Positions 33,172 to 42,751 of a stretch of 64,000 nucleotides of DNA are shown here, in pieces. Within the stretch, counting starts at the first letter, position 1, and the number at the start of each line of letters is the position of its first letter. The notes under the pieces were generated by a model. The model had not been told where the DNA came from. It saw nothing but the letters and a program-made list of their open reading frames with translations, and ran no database searches. The stretch is from positions 136,118 to 200,117 of the forward strand of contig NZ_JADPIE010000004.1 in assembly GCF_015666175.1 (NCBI RefSeq). Direction: 5' to 3'. Both the position numbers and the translations under genes were made by a program. Source of the stretch: Halonatronomonas betaini (lineage in GTDB: Bacteria; Bacillota; Halanaerobiia; Halanaerobiales; Halarsenatibacteraceae).

Positions 33172-34956
33172 ATGGAGAAAAGGTGGAGTTTAGAAAAGTT
33201 ATTTCCGGCAATTGATAGTGATGAATTCAAAAATACCAGGAAAGAGTTTTCAGCTAAGCTGGAAAGTCTGTCTGGCTGGGAACCTGCTGAAGATAAGAGT
33301 AACCAGGAAATTGCAGAAGAATTCATTGAAAATATGCAGGAATTCTACAGGCTAATGACATTATTAATGGCATATTTACAATTGAAGGTAAGTGTTGATG
33401 CCCGGAACCAGCAGGCATTAAAGTTGATCGATGAGCTAGAAAAAGAAGCTGTAAAGATTACAGCTCCTAGAGTTAAATTTATGCTCTGGCTAAAGGAGAT
33501 AATCTCTGATGAAAAGACTGTCTCTGGTTTTGTGGCAGGCTCTGATTTATTGGAGGAACATCAATTTGTTCTTGAAGAATTACTGGAGGAGAGTCAGTAT
33601 TTATTGTCTGAAAATGAAGAGGTTTTAGTTGCTGAGATGAAAAGAACTGGCTCTTCAGCCTGGACAAAATTACAGCAGAAATTAACTTCTACTTTGATGG
33701 TTGATATTGAACTGGATGGTGAAGAACAGGAGCTACCTCTTTCTGTTGTCAGGAATTTATATTTCAAAGCTGATCCTGAAGTTAGAAAGACAGCCTATGA
33801 AGCTGAGCTGGCAGCCTATGATAAGATAGATGAATCTGTGGCAGCAGCTCTAAATGGCATTAAAGGTGAAGTCCTGACAGTTACTGAAAAGAGAGGTTTT
33901 GATGAACCTCTAGATGAAACTCTTGTTAATTCAAGAATGGATAAAGAGACTTTAGATGCGATGCTTGAAGCCATGAAAAATAATCTTTCGGCTTTCCATG
34001 ATTTCTATAATGCTAAAGCAAAAGTATTAGGCCATGACAGAGGCCTGCCCTTTTATGATATCTTTGCGCCTTTAGGTGAGGTTGAGATGGAATTTAGTTA
34101 TGAAGAGGCTAAAGACTTTATTATTGATAATATAAGGGAGTTCAGTGATGAAATGGCCGACCTTTATGAGGAAGCCTTTAATAATAATTGGATTGATGCT
34201 GAACCTAGAGATGGCAAAAGAGGCGGTGCTTTCTGCTATAATATTAATCCGATTGAAGAGAGCAGGATTTTGAGTAACTTTACCGGTTCATTCAGTGATA
34301 TGACAACTCTGGCCCATGAACTTGGCCATGCCTATCATGGTTACTGCTTGAGTGGCGAGAGTATCTTAAATACTGATTACCCAATGCCATTAGCTGAAAC
34401 GGCTTCTATCTTTAGTGAGACTATCGTGACCAATGCAGCTTTAAAAGAGGCTGATCAGGATGAGCAGTTTGTTATTTTAGAAAACAGTATTTCTGGCGCA
34501 GGTCAGGTGATTGTTGATATCTATAGCAGGTTCTTATTTGAGAGCAGGCTATTTGAGGCCAGAAAGAATGCTTCTTTAAGTGTTGATGATTTAAAAGAAC
34601 TGATGGTAGAAGCTCAAAAAGATGCCTATGGTGACTCATTAGACCATGATTATCTCCACCCCTCAATGTGGATTAATAAATCCCATTATTATTCTGCAGG
34701 CAATAATTATTATAATTTCCCTTATGCATTTGGCTTACTATTTGGTCTCGGTGTATATGCGCTGTATCTAAAAGATGAGGATGATTTTTTAGATAAATAT
34801 AATGAGCTATTGCGGGCAACAGGTCAGAAGAAGGCTCTTGATGTAGCTGAAATGGTTGGCATTGATCTTCATGACCCTGAATTCTGGGAAGGTTCCCTGG
34901 AAGTTATAAAACAGGATATTGATAGATTTTTAGAATTAGCTGAAGATCAATACTAG
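33172..34956 (+). CDS. Oligoendopeptidase F family (M3) metallopeptidase
   Basis: 594 residues, the usual size for PepF. The zinc motif LAHELGHAYHGY (HExxH) at about 385 and the downstream Glu in PLAETASIFSET complete the active site. There is no signal peptide, so it acts in the cytoplasm, cutting imported oligopeptides. ATG 33172 follows AGGAGG. It fits with the two peptide ABC systems. A terminator follows at 35019. Confidence 0.92.
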   Translation: MEKRWSLEKLFPAIDSDEFKNTRKEFSAKLESLSGWEPAEDKSNQEIAEEFIENMQEFYRLMTLLMAYLQLKVSVDARNQQALKLIDELEKEAVKITAPRVKFMLWLKEIISDEKTVSGFVAGSDLLEEHQFVLEELLEESQYLLSENEEVLVAEMKRTGSSAWTKLQQKLTSTLMVDIELDGEEQELPLSVVRNLYFKADPEVRKTAYEAELAAYDKIDESVAAALNGIKGEVLTVTEKRGFDEPLDETLVNSRMDKETLDAMLEAMKNNLSAFHDFYNAKAKVLGHDRGLPFYDIFAPLGEVEMEFSYEEAKDFIIDNIREFSDEMADLYEEAFNNNWIDAEPRDGKRGGAFCYNINPIEESRILSNFTGSFSDMTTLAHELGHAYHGYCLSGESILNTDYPMPLAETASIFSETIVTNAALKEADQDEQFVILENSISGAGQVIVDIYSRFLFESRLFEARKNASLSVDDLKELMVEAQKDAYGDSLDHDYLHPSMWINKSHYYSAGNNYYNFPYAFGLLFGLGVYALYLKDEDDFLDKYNELLRATGQKKALDVAEMVGIDLHDPEFWEGSLEVIKQDIDRFLELAEDQY

Positions 34957-35018
34957 GATTAAAATTAGGATTAAAATTCAGGACAAAAAATATAAATTAA
35001 CAATTTAAAGTAATAAAG

Positions 35019-35044
35019 AGCCGCTATCTGAGAGGATAGCGGCT
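35019..35044. terminator. Bidirectional hairpin terminator
   Basis: AGCCGCTATC (35019-35028) pairs with GATAGCGGCT (35035-35044), a 10-bp stem between the convergent pepF-type and peptidoglycan-binding genes. The flanking T-run is weak on the plus side. Confidence 0.7.
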
Positions 35045-35069
35045 TGCCTGTTATATTGAATTTTTTATG

Positions 35070-36575
35070 TTAGTTTCTGTATAATGGCCAATTCTGTGAA
35101 GCAGATCTATTAACCATATTCTGGTGCTCAGAATCTACTCTATTATTGCCATGGGTTCTGCTACCTTCGAAATGGAGACAGAAGTGACCGTTAAAATTAT
35201 TATTATTAATGCTCTGGCCTCCATGTGGAACTCCATTAATTGAGCCGGCAATTAATCTACCATTGATATTAACAACAACAGCTCTCCGGTCCCAGCTCCA
35301 GCTGCCACCATATATTCGACGCATTACATTTGTATCCTGGGCAGTTAATGGTTCTACATCTGCATGGTTAGTTCCATATAGACGTTTAATTCTAAAGCTC
35401 AGGCCAGTTTGGACATCGGTTACTGTTGCTGTGCTATTTCTCGGGAATAGTCGATTGACCTGACTCCAGCTCAATGCTTCTACAGATTGTTGATTGATAT
35501 TACTGTCGCCATTACCTGGTATTGTAATACTCTGGCCGGCTCTAATGGTATCTCCGTTGATATTATTAGCTGCTCTGATATCATTAACTGAAGCGTCAAA
35601 TCTATTGGCAATCGTCCAGAGACTATCACCAGACCTGACCTGATAGGTTGAACTCTTTTCCTCACCTTCTTCATCAGTCAGGAGTTCTTCCCAGGTTGCC
35701 GGACCAACAACACCATCAACATCCAGGCCTGACATCTCCTGAAATTGGCGGACCGCCATTTCGGTTTGATGACCGAAATCTCCATCTGCACTTAATGGGT
35801 AAAGTCCAATTGCAATTAAATTTTCCTGTAATTCTGCAACTGCCTCTCCTGAATCACCGCTTCTGATTATTTCCATTTCATCAACATTTACTTCTGCTGT
35901 TTGCTCGGTTGTTTCTTTTTGATCTTCAGCTTCGGCTACTGCTTCTTCAGTATCATCTTCTATATCTTCTTCAATATCATCTGTATCATATGTAGCGTCT
36001 CCTAATTGATCGAACTCTTCTTCTAATGCCTGCCAGGTAGATCTGCCTACAATTCCATCGCTATCAATTCCGTGATCAGTCTGGAATTCTTTTACGGCTG
36101 ATTGGGTCTGATTTCTAAATAAACCTGTTGGTTCAGTAGCCAGGTAACCTAGCTGACTCAGCTTATATTGAAGATAAATAACGTCTACATTATGGGTATA
36201 AATTTTTAGCTCTTCTCTCTGGGATATATCGATACTATTTAAAGCTCTATCGATTGCGTTTAATGTTTCTGGACCTGCAATTCCATCTGGCCTTAAATCT
36301 GCTGCTGCCTGGAATCTCTCGACTGCTCTCCTTGTTTCTTCACCGTAGAGTCCTGTCTGAGAAACAGAGAAGAAACTGAGCTCTTCAAGTTTGTTTTGTA
36401 ATTCTTCAACACTTTCATCTTCCTGGCCTGGACTAAAGACTTCACCTGCTAATAGATTGTTATTCTGTGCAATGACTAATGTTGCTAAAAATAAAATCAA
36501 AAAAACTGTAGTTTTAAAAATTAAGGACTTGCGTACGCTCGTTAGTTGAAATTTAAAACACAATTTTTTTAACAC
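35070..36575 (-). CDS. Exported PG-binding/LysM protein with unassigned C-terminal domain
   Basis: 501 residues. After a signal or anchor helix (about 20-40) come two peptidoglycan-binding type 1 repeats (FGEETRRAVERFQ-like units about 50-190), a Glu/Asp-rich linker, a third such repeat (about 235-295), a LysM domain (about 310-350, YQVRSGDSLWTIANRF) and a C-terminal ~140-residue domain ending around FCLHFEGSRTHG with conserved His and Cys. That last domain was not assigned. The protein should sit in the cell wall. It is 13 bases downstream of the L,D-transpeptidase gene. GTG 36575 is listed; TTG 36563 has better spacing from AGGTG. Confidence 0.75.
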   Translation of the reverse strand: MLKKLCFKFQLTSVRKSLIFKTTVFLILFLATLVIAQNNNLLAGEVFSPGQEDESVEELQNKLEELSFFSVSQTGLYGEETRRAVERFQAAADLRPDGIAGPETLNAIDRALNSIDISQREELKIYTHNVDVIYLQYKLSQLGYLATEPTGLFRNQTQSAVKEFQTDHGIDSDGIVGRSTWQALEEEFDQLGDATYDTDDIEEDIEDDTEEAVAEAEDQKETTEQTAEVNVDEMEIIRSGDSGEAVAELQENLIAIGLYPLSADGDFGHQTEMAVRQFQEMSGLDVDGVVGPATWEELLTDEEGEEKSSTYQVRSGDSLWTIANRFDASVNDIRAANNINGDTIRAGQSITIPGNGDSNINQQSVEALSWSQVNRLFPRNSTATVTDVQTGLSFRIKRLYGTNHADVEPLTAQDTNVMRRIYGGSWSWDRRAVVVNINGRLIAGSINGVPHGGQSINNNNFNGHFCLHFEGSRTHGNNRVDSEHQNMVNRSASQNWPLYRN

Positions 36576-36588
36576 CTGCCTTTTCTTT

Positions 36589-37920
36589 TTAGTTTATGTT
36601 GCTTAAAGCATTTAGTAGATCTTCATTTTTTTCATAGATATCTTCATGGAAGCTTAAATCGCCGTTCTCATCAGGAACTACTGTAAAATAGGTGAGATAG
36701 ATAGGTAAAGTACTATTAAGGTTTAACCAGGTTTCATCTCTGTCAGAAATTTTTTCTTCTAATCTTTCTTCAGGCCATTCAGGCATATCTTCCAGCAAAT
36801 ATTTTGCTAACTCCATAGGTTTTTCAAGTCTGATACAACCTGAGCTTCTTGCTCTATCATCTAAAGCAAAGAGATGGGTATCGGGAGTATCATGGAAATA
36901 GATACTCTGATTATTTGGAAAGCGAAAGACTAAAGACCCTAGAGCATTGCCTGGGCCAGAATCCTGCCAGAAAAAATATGGGAACTCATCTTTATCTGCT
37001 TCAACATCTTCCCAGTCAACAGTTTCAGGATCGACCTGAACATAATCGCCATTTTCCAGGGTATAGACCCTATAATTTCCACGTTCCAGATGTTCTACAT
37101 CTTCTTTTACCTTTGGCAAGTGATCTTCAACTGCTATAGAAGTTGGCATAAACCAGCGAGGGCTGATTGTCATTCTATTTAAATTGCCTTCCATTACAGG
37201 AGTAGGCCGATTTTGAGTTCCAACAACAGTCTTCATGTTAATAACAGATTCGCTTCCCTCAAATACTTCTAAACGGAATGATGGAATATTAGAGATCAGA
37301 TGGTTGTCAGGTAACTGTCCATATTCCATTCTCCAGCGCTCAATATTTAAAATGATTTCGTCTATTTGATCATCGCTAAAATTATTTCTGTTTTCTAATC
37401 CTTCTAATAAAGCAAGATAATAGGGATGGTCTGGTTCATAGTCTGATAAAACTTCTTTAACTGGACGACCTGATTTAATTGATTCAATAATCCAGGGGAA
37501 GCCATTAAGAATCTCTTCATTAACAATTTCTCTTTCTAAAGTTTCAGAATCTAATCTTCCAGTTGCTAAATCACTTGTATATTTAAGTAAAGCTCTGGTT
37601 AGTAGTTCATCCAGTTCCTTTAGATTTTCAGTTTCTATATTGTCTACATCCTGGTAGCGGATATTCATCCAGATACCGTTTATATCTCCGAGTAAATAAT
37701 CCTGGCTATTTAAACCCTTTGCCTCTGCCTGGTTGATTAGTTCATATATTTCTAGGCCGTGCCGGTTAAATTCACCATCTTCAAGCCAGAGATAATCTGT
37801 TTCTATATCATTTTCAGTCTCTAATAATTCATGAAGTTCATCAATATATTCAGAGGCATCTACTGAAGGAGTAAATAATATGCCTGTAATTAAAAAGATT
37901 AATAAAAACTTGGTTATCAT
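36589..37920 (-). CDS. Exported L,D-transpeptidase (YcbB-like)
   Basis: 443 residues with a signal peptide (FLLIFLITGILFTPSVDA). The YkuD catalytic motif is at about 345-375: YFHDTPDTHLFAL ... SSGCIRL, with His and nucleophilic Cys. The long N-terminal region resembles YcbB-type enzymes, though the usual PG-binding domain is not obvious and may be supplied by the neighbouring protein. It should make 3-3 cross-links or attach proteins to peptidoglycan. SD AGAGGTGA precedes ATG 37920. It forms an operon with the downstream PG-binding gene. Confidence 0.85.
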   Translation of the reverse strand: MITKFLLIFLITGILFTPSVDASEYIDELHELLETENDIETDYLWLEDGEFNRHGLEIYELINQAEAKGLNSQDYLLGDINGIWMNIRYQDVDNIETENLKELDELLTRALLKYTSDLATGRLDSETLEREIVNEEILNGFPWIIESIKSGRPVKEVLSDYEPDHPYYLALLEGLENRNNFSDDQIDEIILNIERWRMEYGQLPDNHLISNIPSFRLEVFEGSESVINMKTVVGTQNRPTPVMEGNLNRMTISPRWFMPTSIAVEDHLPKVKEDVEHLERGNYRVYTLENGDYVQVDPETVDWEDVEADKDEFPYFFWQDSGPGNALGSLVFRFPNNQSIYFHDTPDTHLFALDDRARSSGCIRLEKPMELAKYLLEDMPEWPEERLEEKISDRDETWLNLNSTLPIYLTYFTVVPDENGDLSFHEDIYEKNEDLLNALSNIN

Positions 37921-38295
37921 AAATACTTCACCTCTTATTATAATTGGCCATAAGTTGAGAAAATCCTTCTTATTGCAACAAATTTTATTACTTTTTTATT
38001 ATCATATCATATTATTAATAACAATGCATATCAATAGTATATAAAATTGTGGTATTATTGTGGAATATTTATAAAATTTATTGTATATTTTACTCTGTTA
38101 GACTTTGTGAAATTTGTTAAGAGATACTACTTGGTAACCGTCGGGTAAGGAGGGGGTCAATTTTAGTCTGTGGTATAATTATGCAAAAAAGAAAGTTTGG
38201 CTTAACTTGATTTCTATTTCTGCAAATAGTATTAATTTATGATATTATAATTAAAAGAGATAATAATTTTTTATTTTACAGGAGGATTATAAATC
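37921..38295. other. 375-base intergenic region between divergent genes
   Basis: No gene seen. It is AT-rich in the half next to the L,D-transpeptidase gene. A G-rich patch GGGTAAGGAGGGGG (near 38143-38157) looks like an SD but has no start codon at usable distance. A candidate promoter for the peptidase gene is TTGATT (38207-38212), 17 bases, TATTAA (38230-38235). No known riboswitch pattern was recognised. Confidence 0.4.
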
Positions 38296-39459
38296 ATGAC
38301 AGATTCTCAAGAGAGTAGAAGACGAAGAATCAGAGAATGGGGAATTATTCCTGGAGTCTTGCCAACTGGCGATAAAAACTCTATTACTGATATTAATGGA
38401 GTTAAAGTTGGTCATGTTACAATTATGAAAGGTGATGGCAAATTGGTCCCTGGGAAAGGTCCTATCAGGACTGGTGTTACAGCTATTTTGCCTCATTCAG
38501 ATAATATATTCTCTAATCCTGTTGAAGCAGGAGTTCATGTTATTAATGGTTATGGGAAACCTACTGGCCTGGAGCAGATAAAAGAGTTAGGCCGTTTATC
38601 TTCACCAATTTTATTAACATCAACTCTGAATGTGCCCAGGGTTGCTGATGCCTTAATCGATTATGTTTTAAAGGATAATCCTGAAATAGGGATTAATGGG
38701 CCCAGCTTTAACCCTGTTGTTCTTGAATGTAATGATGGTTATTTAAATGATTTGCAGGGTAGGCATGTTAAAGCACAACATGTTCATCGGGCTCTGATTT
38801 CAGCCAGTAGCGATAGAGCAAGTGAAGGCGATGTTGGGGCTGGAACCGGTATGACTGCCTTTGGTTTTAAAGGTGGGATTGGCTCTGCATCTAGAAAAAT
38901 AAAATTTGATAGCACTGAATTTAATCTCGGTGCTTTAGTTTTAAGTAATTTTGGCCGCCGGGAAGAGTTAAAGATAAATGGATATCCTTTATATCAATTG
39001 GACCAGGACCTTTTGAATTTACATGAAACTGGCGGTGGAGATGGTTCGGTAATTGTGATTTTAGCTACTGATCTGCCTCTAAATAATCGGCAGTTAACCA
39101 GGCTTGCCTCAAGGTCTAATATTGGCCTGGGCCGGGTTGGTTCTTTAGCTGATAATGGCAGTGGCGATTTTGCCCTGGCATTTTCAACTACTAAAAAATA
39201 TAAGCGAAATGATAAAGGTAAGATTATTTTAAATCATGAAGATTCACAGAAACAGGAGTTGCCAGTTAATTTAACTGAGAGTGATTTAATGAAGGAATTA
39301 TTTCAGGCAGTCGTTGAAAGCACTGAAGAGGCGGTTTTAAATTCATTATTTATGGCCGCAACTGTTAGGGGCAGAGATGGGCATAAAGCTAAGGGGCTCC
39401 CAGGTGATAAGGTGGCAGCAGCTTTAGAAAGAAATAGGTTATGTCGTCCTAATAAATAA
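38296..39459 (+). CDS. DmpA/P1-family (S58) aminopeptidase
   Basis: 387 residues of the Ntn-like, self-cleaving DmpA family. The N-terminal region has ITDINGVKVGHVTI, and GVTAILPH follows. Cleavage is expected before the Ser of GGGDGSVIV (about residue 249), which becomes the nucleophile. Members release N-terminal residues from peptides or hydrolyse beta-peptides or amides. No signal peptide is seen. ATG 38296 follows AGGAGGA. The YjjI gene starts 14 bases after the stop, a possible operon with no obvious metabolic link. Confidence 0.85.
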   Translation: MTDSQESRRRRIREWGIIPGVLPTGDKNSITDINGVKVGHVTIMKGDGKLVPGKGPIRTGVTAILPHSDNIFSNPVEAGVHVINGYGKPTGLEQIKELGRLSSPILLTSTLNVPRVADALIDYVLKDNPEIGINGPSFNPVVLECNDGYLNDLQGRHVKAQHVHRALISASSDRASEGDVGAGTGMTAFGFKGGIGSASRKIKFDSTEFNLGALVLSNFGRREELKINGYPLYQLDQDLLNLHETGGGDGSVIVILATDLPLNNRQLTRLASRSNIGLGRVGSLADNGSGDFALAFSTTKKYKRNDKGKIILNHEDSQKQELPVNLTESDLMKELFQAVVESTEEAVLNSLFMAATVRGRDGHKAKGLPGDKVAAALERNRLCRPNK

Positions 39460-39472
39460 GGAGTTGGTTTTA

Positions 39473-40960
39473 ATGGAAGAAGTATTAAATATAATTAAAG
39501 ATGGCACTTTGACTCAGCAGCAGAAGATTATTGCATTAGCCAGGCAGGCTGAAAATCAACTTGAACTTCCTGGTTTAACTGAGAAGGAAAAAAACTATTT
39601 AAATTCAGATTTAATCTGCGATCTGGCAGAAGGGCAGGCACCCTATCGGCCAAGATATAATCTTGTGGATTTTGATAAATTTATGGAACAGGGGAGTGAG
39701 TTTTTAGAGCTTTTCAGCCCGGAATCCCTGGAAGAGGCTACTAATAATCTGATTATCTTATATCAGAATATTCCTTCTGTGACTGGTATGCCAGTTTATA
39801 TTGGAGAACTTGATAAATTACTGGAGCCTTATATTGATTTAAGTTCTGATCCACTAAAAACAATCAGGCTTTTTTTGACAGCAATCGATAGAACATTGCC
39901 AGATAGTTTTGTCCATGCTGATATTGGCCCTGAAAAGACACGGGCAGGGGGACTCATTTTAAAGGCTGAAAAAGAACTTGCCAATTCAGTACCTAACCTG
40001 ACACTCAAATATGATTCAGAGTTAACAGACAGGGATTTTGCTCTTCAGGCTATTGAAACTGGCCTTGAAGTCTCAAAACCCTACTTTGCCAATCATAGAG
40101 ATTATCAGGGGATTTTTGGTGATGATTATGCAATTGTAAGTTGTTATAATGCCCTGCCAGTTGGTGGTGGCAGCCATACATTAGTTAGAATGAACTTAAA
40201 AGCTGTTGTCGAGAAGGCTTTAGAAAAAGAAGAGTTTTTAGCAGATACTCTAAGAGATGTCAGCAAGACAATGTTATCAATTATGGATAAAAGAATAGCA
40301 TTTCTCTGTGAAGAGAGTCCATTTTTTCAGAGTAATTTTCTGGTAAGAGAAGGCTTGCTGGATAAAGAAAAATATACTGCCATGTTTGGCATTTATGGTA
40401 TGGCTCAGGCTGTTAATCTATTTTTAGATGGAGATAGTGAGTCTGGTTCCTATGGCAGGACAGATGAGTCCCAGGAGGTAGCTAAAAATATTTTAGAGGT
40501 TATTCAGAATGAAATTAATGAGCATGAAAATGAGCATACTTCATTTAATAATGGCCATTACCTGCTCCATGCCCAATCCGGAATAGGGGAAGATGTTGAC
40601 ACTTCACCAGGCTGTCGGATTCCTTATGGTGAAGAGCCATCGATTCCTGAACATCTAAATTTTATTTCGCCACTCCATCAATATTTCCCTGCAGGGGTCA
40701 GTGATATCTTTACATTTGATAAGACCTATAAAAGAAATCCTGAAGCTATTTTAAATATTATCGAAGGTGCTTTTGAAAAAGGGTTAAGGTTATTCTCTTT
40801 TTATAATTCAGAGAATGATTTAGTAAGGATTACTGGCTATCTGGTTAAGAGATCTGAAATAGAGAGGCTAAATCAGGGAGAGGCAGTCCATAAGGATACT
40901 GTAGTTCTGGGCCGTGACACCTTAGAAAACTCTCCTGAGGAAAATAGGAAAGTTAGATAG
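39473..40960 (+). CDS. yjjI: YjjI-family glycyl radical enzyme
   Basis: 495 residues. YjjI proteins are short glycyl radical enzymes of unknown substrate. VSCYNALPVGGGSHTL (about residue 225) holds the candidate thiyl Cys; the C-terminal RITGYLVKRSEIERL contains the Gly that would carry the radical. The gene for its activase follows after 3 bases. ATG 39473 lies 9 bases after AAGGAG; TTG 39464 is directly against that SD. It must act anaerobically because the radical is destroyed by oxygen. Confidence 0.88.
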   Translation: MEEVLNIIKDGTLTQQQKIIALARQAENQLELPGLTEKEKNYLNSDLICDLAEGQAPYRPRYNLVDFDKFMEQGSEFLELFSPESLEEATNNLIILYQNIPSVTGMPVYIGELDKLLEPYIDLSSDPLKTIRLFLTAIDRTLPDSFVHADIGPEKTRAGGLILKAEKELANSVPNLTLKYDSELTDRDFALQAIETGLEVSKPYFANHRDYQGIFGDDYAIVSCYNALPVGGGSHTLVRMNLKAVVEKALEKEEFLADTLRDVSKTMLSIMDKRIAFLCEESPFFQSNFLVREGLLDKEKYTAMFGIYGMAQAVNLFLDGDSESGSYGRTDESQEVAKNILEVIQNEINEHENEHTSFNNGHYLLHAQSGIGEDVDTSPGCRIPYGEEPSIPEHLNFISPLHQYFPAGVSDIFTFDKTYKRNPEAILNIIEGAFEKGLRLFSFYNSENDLVRITGYLVKRSEIERLNQGEAVHKDTVVLGRDTLENSPEENRKVR

Positions 40961-40963
40961 TTG

Positions 40964-41698
40964 ATGCCAGTGAAGAAAAAAGCAGTGGTTAATAGATGGA
41001 TAGATTTTAGCCCGATTGATGGTCCAGGTAATAGAACAGTAATATTTTTTCAGGGCTGTAATTTAAATTGTAGTTACTGCCATAACCCGGAAACTATTGA
41101 GATTTATGAGGATGATAAGGTTCCAGAATCGCTATATTTGTTAACTGTAGATGAGCTAATAGAAAAGATAGAGCATAATTTTTCCTATATATCAGGAATT
41201 ACAGTTTCTGGCGGTGAACCATTGCTCCAGGTGGATTTTTTAAAAGAATTATTTTCTAGAACTAAGGAGTTCGGTTTAACTAATTTTATTGATACCAGTG
41301 GGACAGTTCCTTTTTCCAGGCAGAAAGAATTATTAGCATTGACCGACGGTGTTATGATTGATTTTAAGGCTGGAAATAATAGTGATTTTCTTAAAGTAAC
41401 CGGATCTGACAAACTTGAAATCATTAAAGAAAATATTATTCTTTTAGATGACCTAGGCTTATTACATGAGATAAGAACAGTAATTGCAAAAGGGTTAATT
41501 GATTATAAGAAAAATACTGCCGAGATAGCAGGCTTTATAGCTGAAATAGATCCAGAAATTAAGTTTAAAATGATTGGATATCGAGATCATGGCGTTGAAA
41601 ATGGTGAAGATATCAGGGAGCCGACTGAAGAAGAGATGAATAAACTGGTAAAGCTGGCAAACTCAAAAGGCTGTAATAATATTCAGATAATAGGTTAG
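40964..41698 (+). CDS. yjjW: YjjW-family glycyl radical enzyme activase
   Basis: 244 residues, radical SAM. FQGCNLNCSYCHNPET carries the Cx3CxxC cluster motif of activases, preceded by the typical DGPGNRTVIFFQGC. It should abstract hydrogen from the YjjI glycine. Apart from these cysteines only one Cys near the C-terminus is seen, so an extra ferredoxin-like cluster domain, as recalled for some activases, is absent. ATG 40964 is listed; TTG 40961 is equally possible and neither has a strong SD, so translation may be coupled to yjjI. Confidence 0.85.
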   Translation: MPVKKKAVVNRWIDFSPIDGPGNRTVIFFQGCNLNCSYCHNPETIEIYEDDKVPESLYLLTVDELIEKIEHNFSYISGITVSGGEPLLQVDFLKELFSRTKEFGLTNFIDTSGTVPFSRQKELLALTDGVMIDFKAGNNSDFLKVTGSDKLEIIKENIILLDDLGLLHEIRTVIAKGLIDYKKNTAEIAGFIAEIDPEIKFKMIGYRDHGVENGEDIREPTEEEMNKLVKLANSKGCNNIQIIG

Positions 41699-41706
41699 TA
41701 TAAATT

Positions 41707-41735
41707 AGCCCCAGGCCTGAATAGGTCCTGGGGCT
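41707..41735. terminator. Intrinsic terminator after yjjW
   Basis: AGCCCCAGG (41707-41715) pairs with CCTGGGGCT (41727-41735). T-rich sequence follows only weakly on the plus side. Confidence 0.7.
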
Positions 41736-41849
41736 TAAAATATTAAGGAATAATTATTTAATTCTCCTCCAAGAAGAATTTAGCTTACTTTTTTTGCTGT
41801 TATTTATCCAGGTAGTTAAGGTTTATAAGGCCAATTTATTTTAGAATGC

Positions 41850-42731
41850 TTAATTATGCTCAAGTGTCTTTGGATCAAGAGCATCGCGTAAGCCGTCACC
41901 AAATAAATTTAATGATAAAACAGTTACAACAATAGCGATTCCTGAAAATGTAACTGGATAATGGGATAGCCTGATAAACTGTCTGGTACTGGCAATCATA
42001 CTTCCCCATTCAGGTGTTGGAGGCTGAGCTCCTAAACCAAGGAAACTAAGACCGGCAGCTGATAAAATAGAACCAGCCATTGCTAGAGTTGCCTGAACTA
42101 CTATTGGATTAATTGAGTTTGGAATAACATGTTTAAAAATTATTTGAAAATCATTTCCGCCAATTCCTCTGGCTGCTGATATATAATCCTTTTCGATTAC
42201 TGACATAACAGCACTCCTCATTAATCTTGCAAAGACAGGTATATAAGATATTCCTACTGCAATCATAACGTTGTTAATTGTTGCTCCAAGGGCAGCAACA
42301 ATCGCAAGTGCAAGTAGAAATCCTGGTAGTGCAAGCATTATATCAATAAATCTCATAATTACACTATCTATCCAGCCACCATAAAAACCAGAAAGAATTC
42401 CCATTATACATCCAAAAAATATAGCAATTCCAACAGAAATAAAGCCAATTCTTAATGAAATTCTTCCTCCATATAAAATTCTGGTTAAAATATCTCTACC
42501 AAAGTTGTCTGTTCCTAAGGGATGTTCTCTACTCGGGGGCTGCAGTCTATTTCTCATATTCTGTTCAATAGGATCATAGGGGCTAATAAATGGTGCAAAA
42601 ATTGCTGATAATGCTATCAGAAATAATAAAATTCCCCCAACTATAGCTTTTTTATTGAACAAGATTCGCTTTAAAGTTCTGCTATTAGCAAATTTTTTTC
42701 TTTTTAATTTTTGATTTTTTTCTTTAGCCAT
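41850..42731 (-). CDS. Peptide ABC transporter permease OppC/DppC type
   Basis: 293 residues. A basic N-terminus is followed by a first helix (AIVGGILLFLIALSAIFAPF), the EHPLGTDNFGRDILTR motif, five more helices with the EAA loop (DYISAARGIGG) and the family C-terminus LFGDGLRDALDP. It forms a channel with the upstream OppB-type protein. No ATPase genes follow: the cluster ends here. Confidence 0.87.
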   Translation of the reverse strand: MAKEKNQKLKRKKFANSRTLKRILFNKKAIVGGILLFLIALSAIFAPFISPYDPIEQNMRNRLQPPSREHPLGTDNFGRDILTRILYGGRISLRIGFISVGIAIFFGCIMGILSGFYGGWIDSVIMRFIDIMLALPGFLLALAIVAALGATINNVMIAVGISYIPVFARLMRSAVMSVIEKDYISAARGIGGNDFQIIFKHVIPNSINPIVVQATLAMAGSILSAAGLSFLGLGAQPPTPEWGSMIASTRQFIRLSHYPVTFSGIAIVVTVLSLNLFGDGLRDALDPKTLEHN

Positions 42732-42751
42732 AATAACTCTCCTTTATAATG

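Noticed and set aside
37921-38295. Riboswitch in the long gap before the DmpA-type gene
   Set aside because: The G-rich patch does not match any leader pattern I know, and no clear terminator/antiterminator pair was found.
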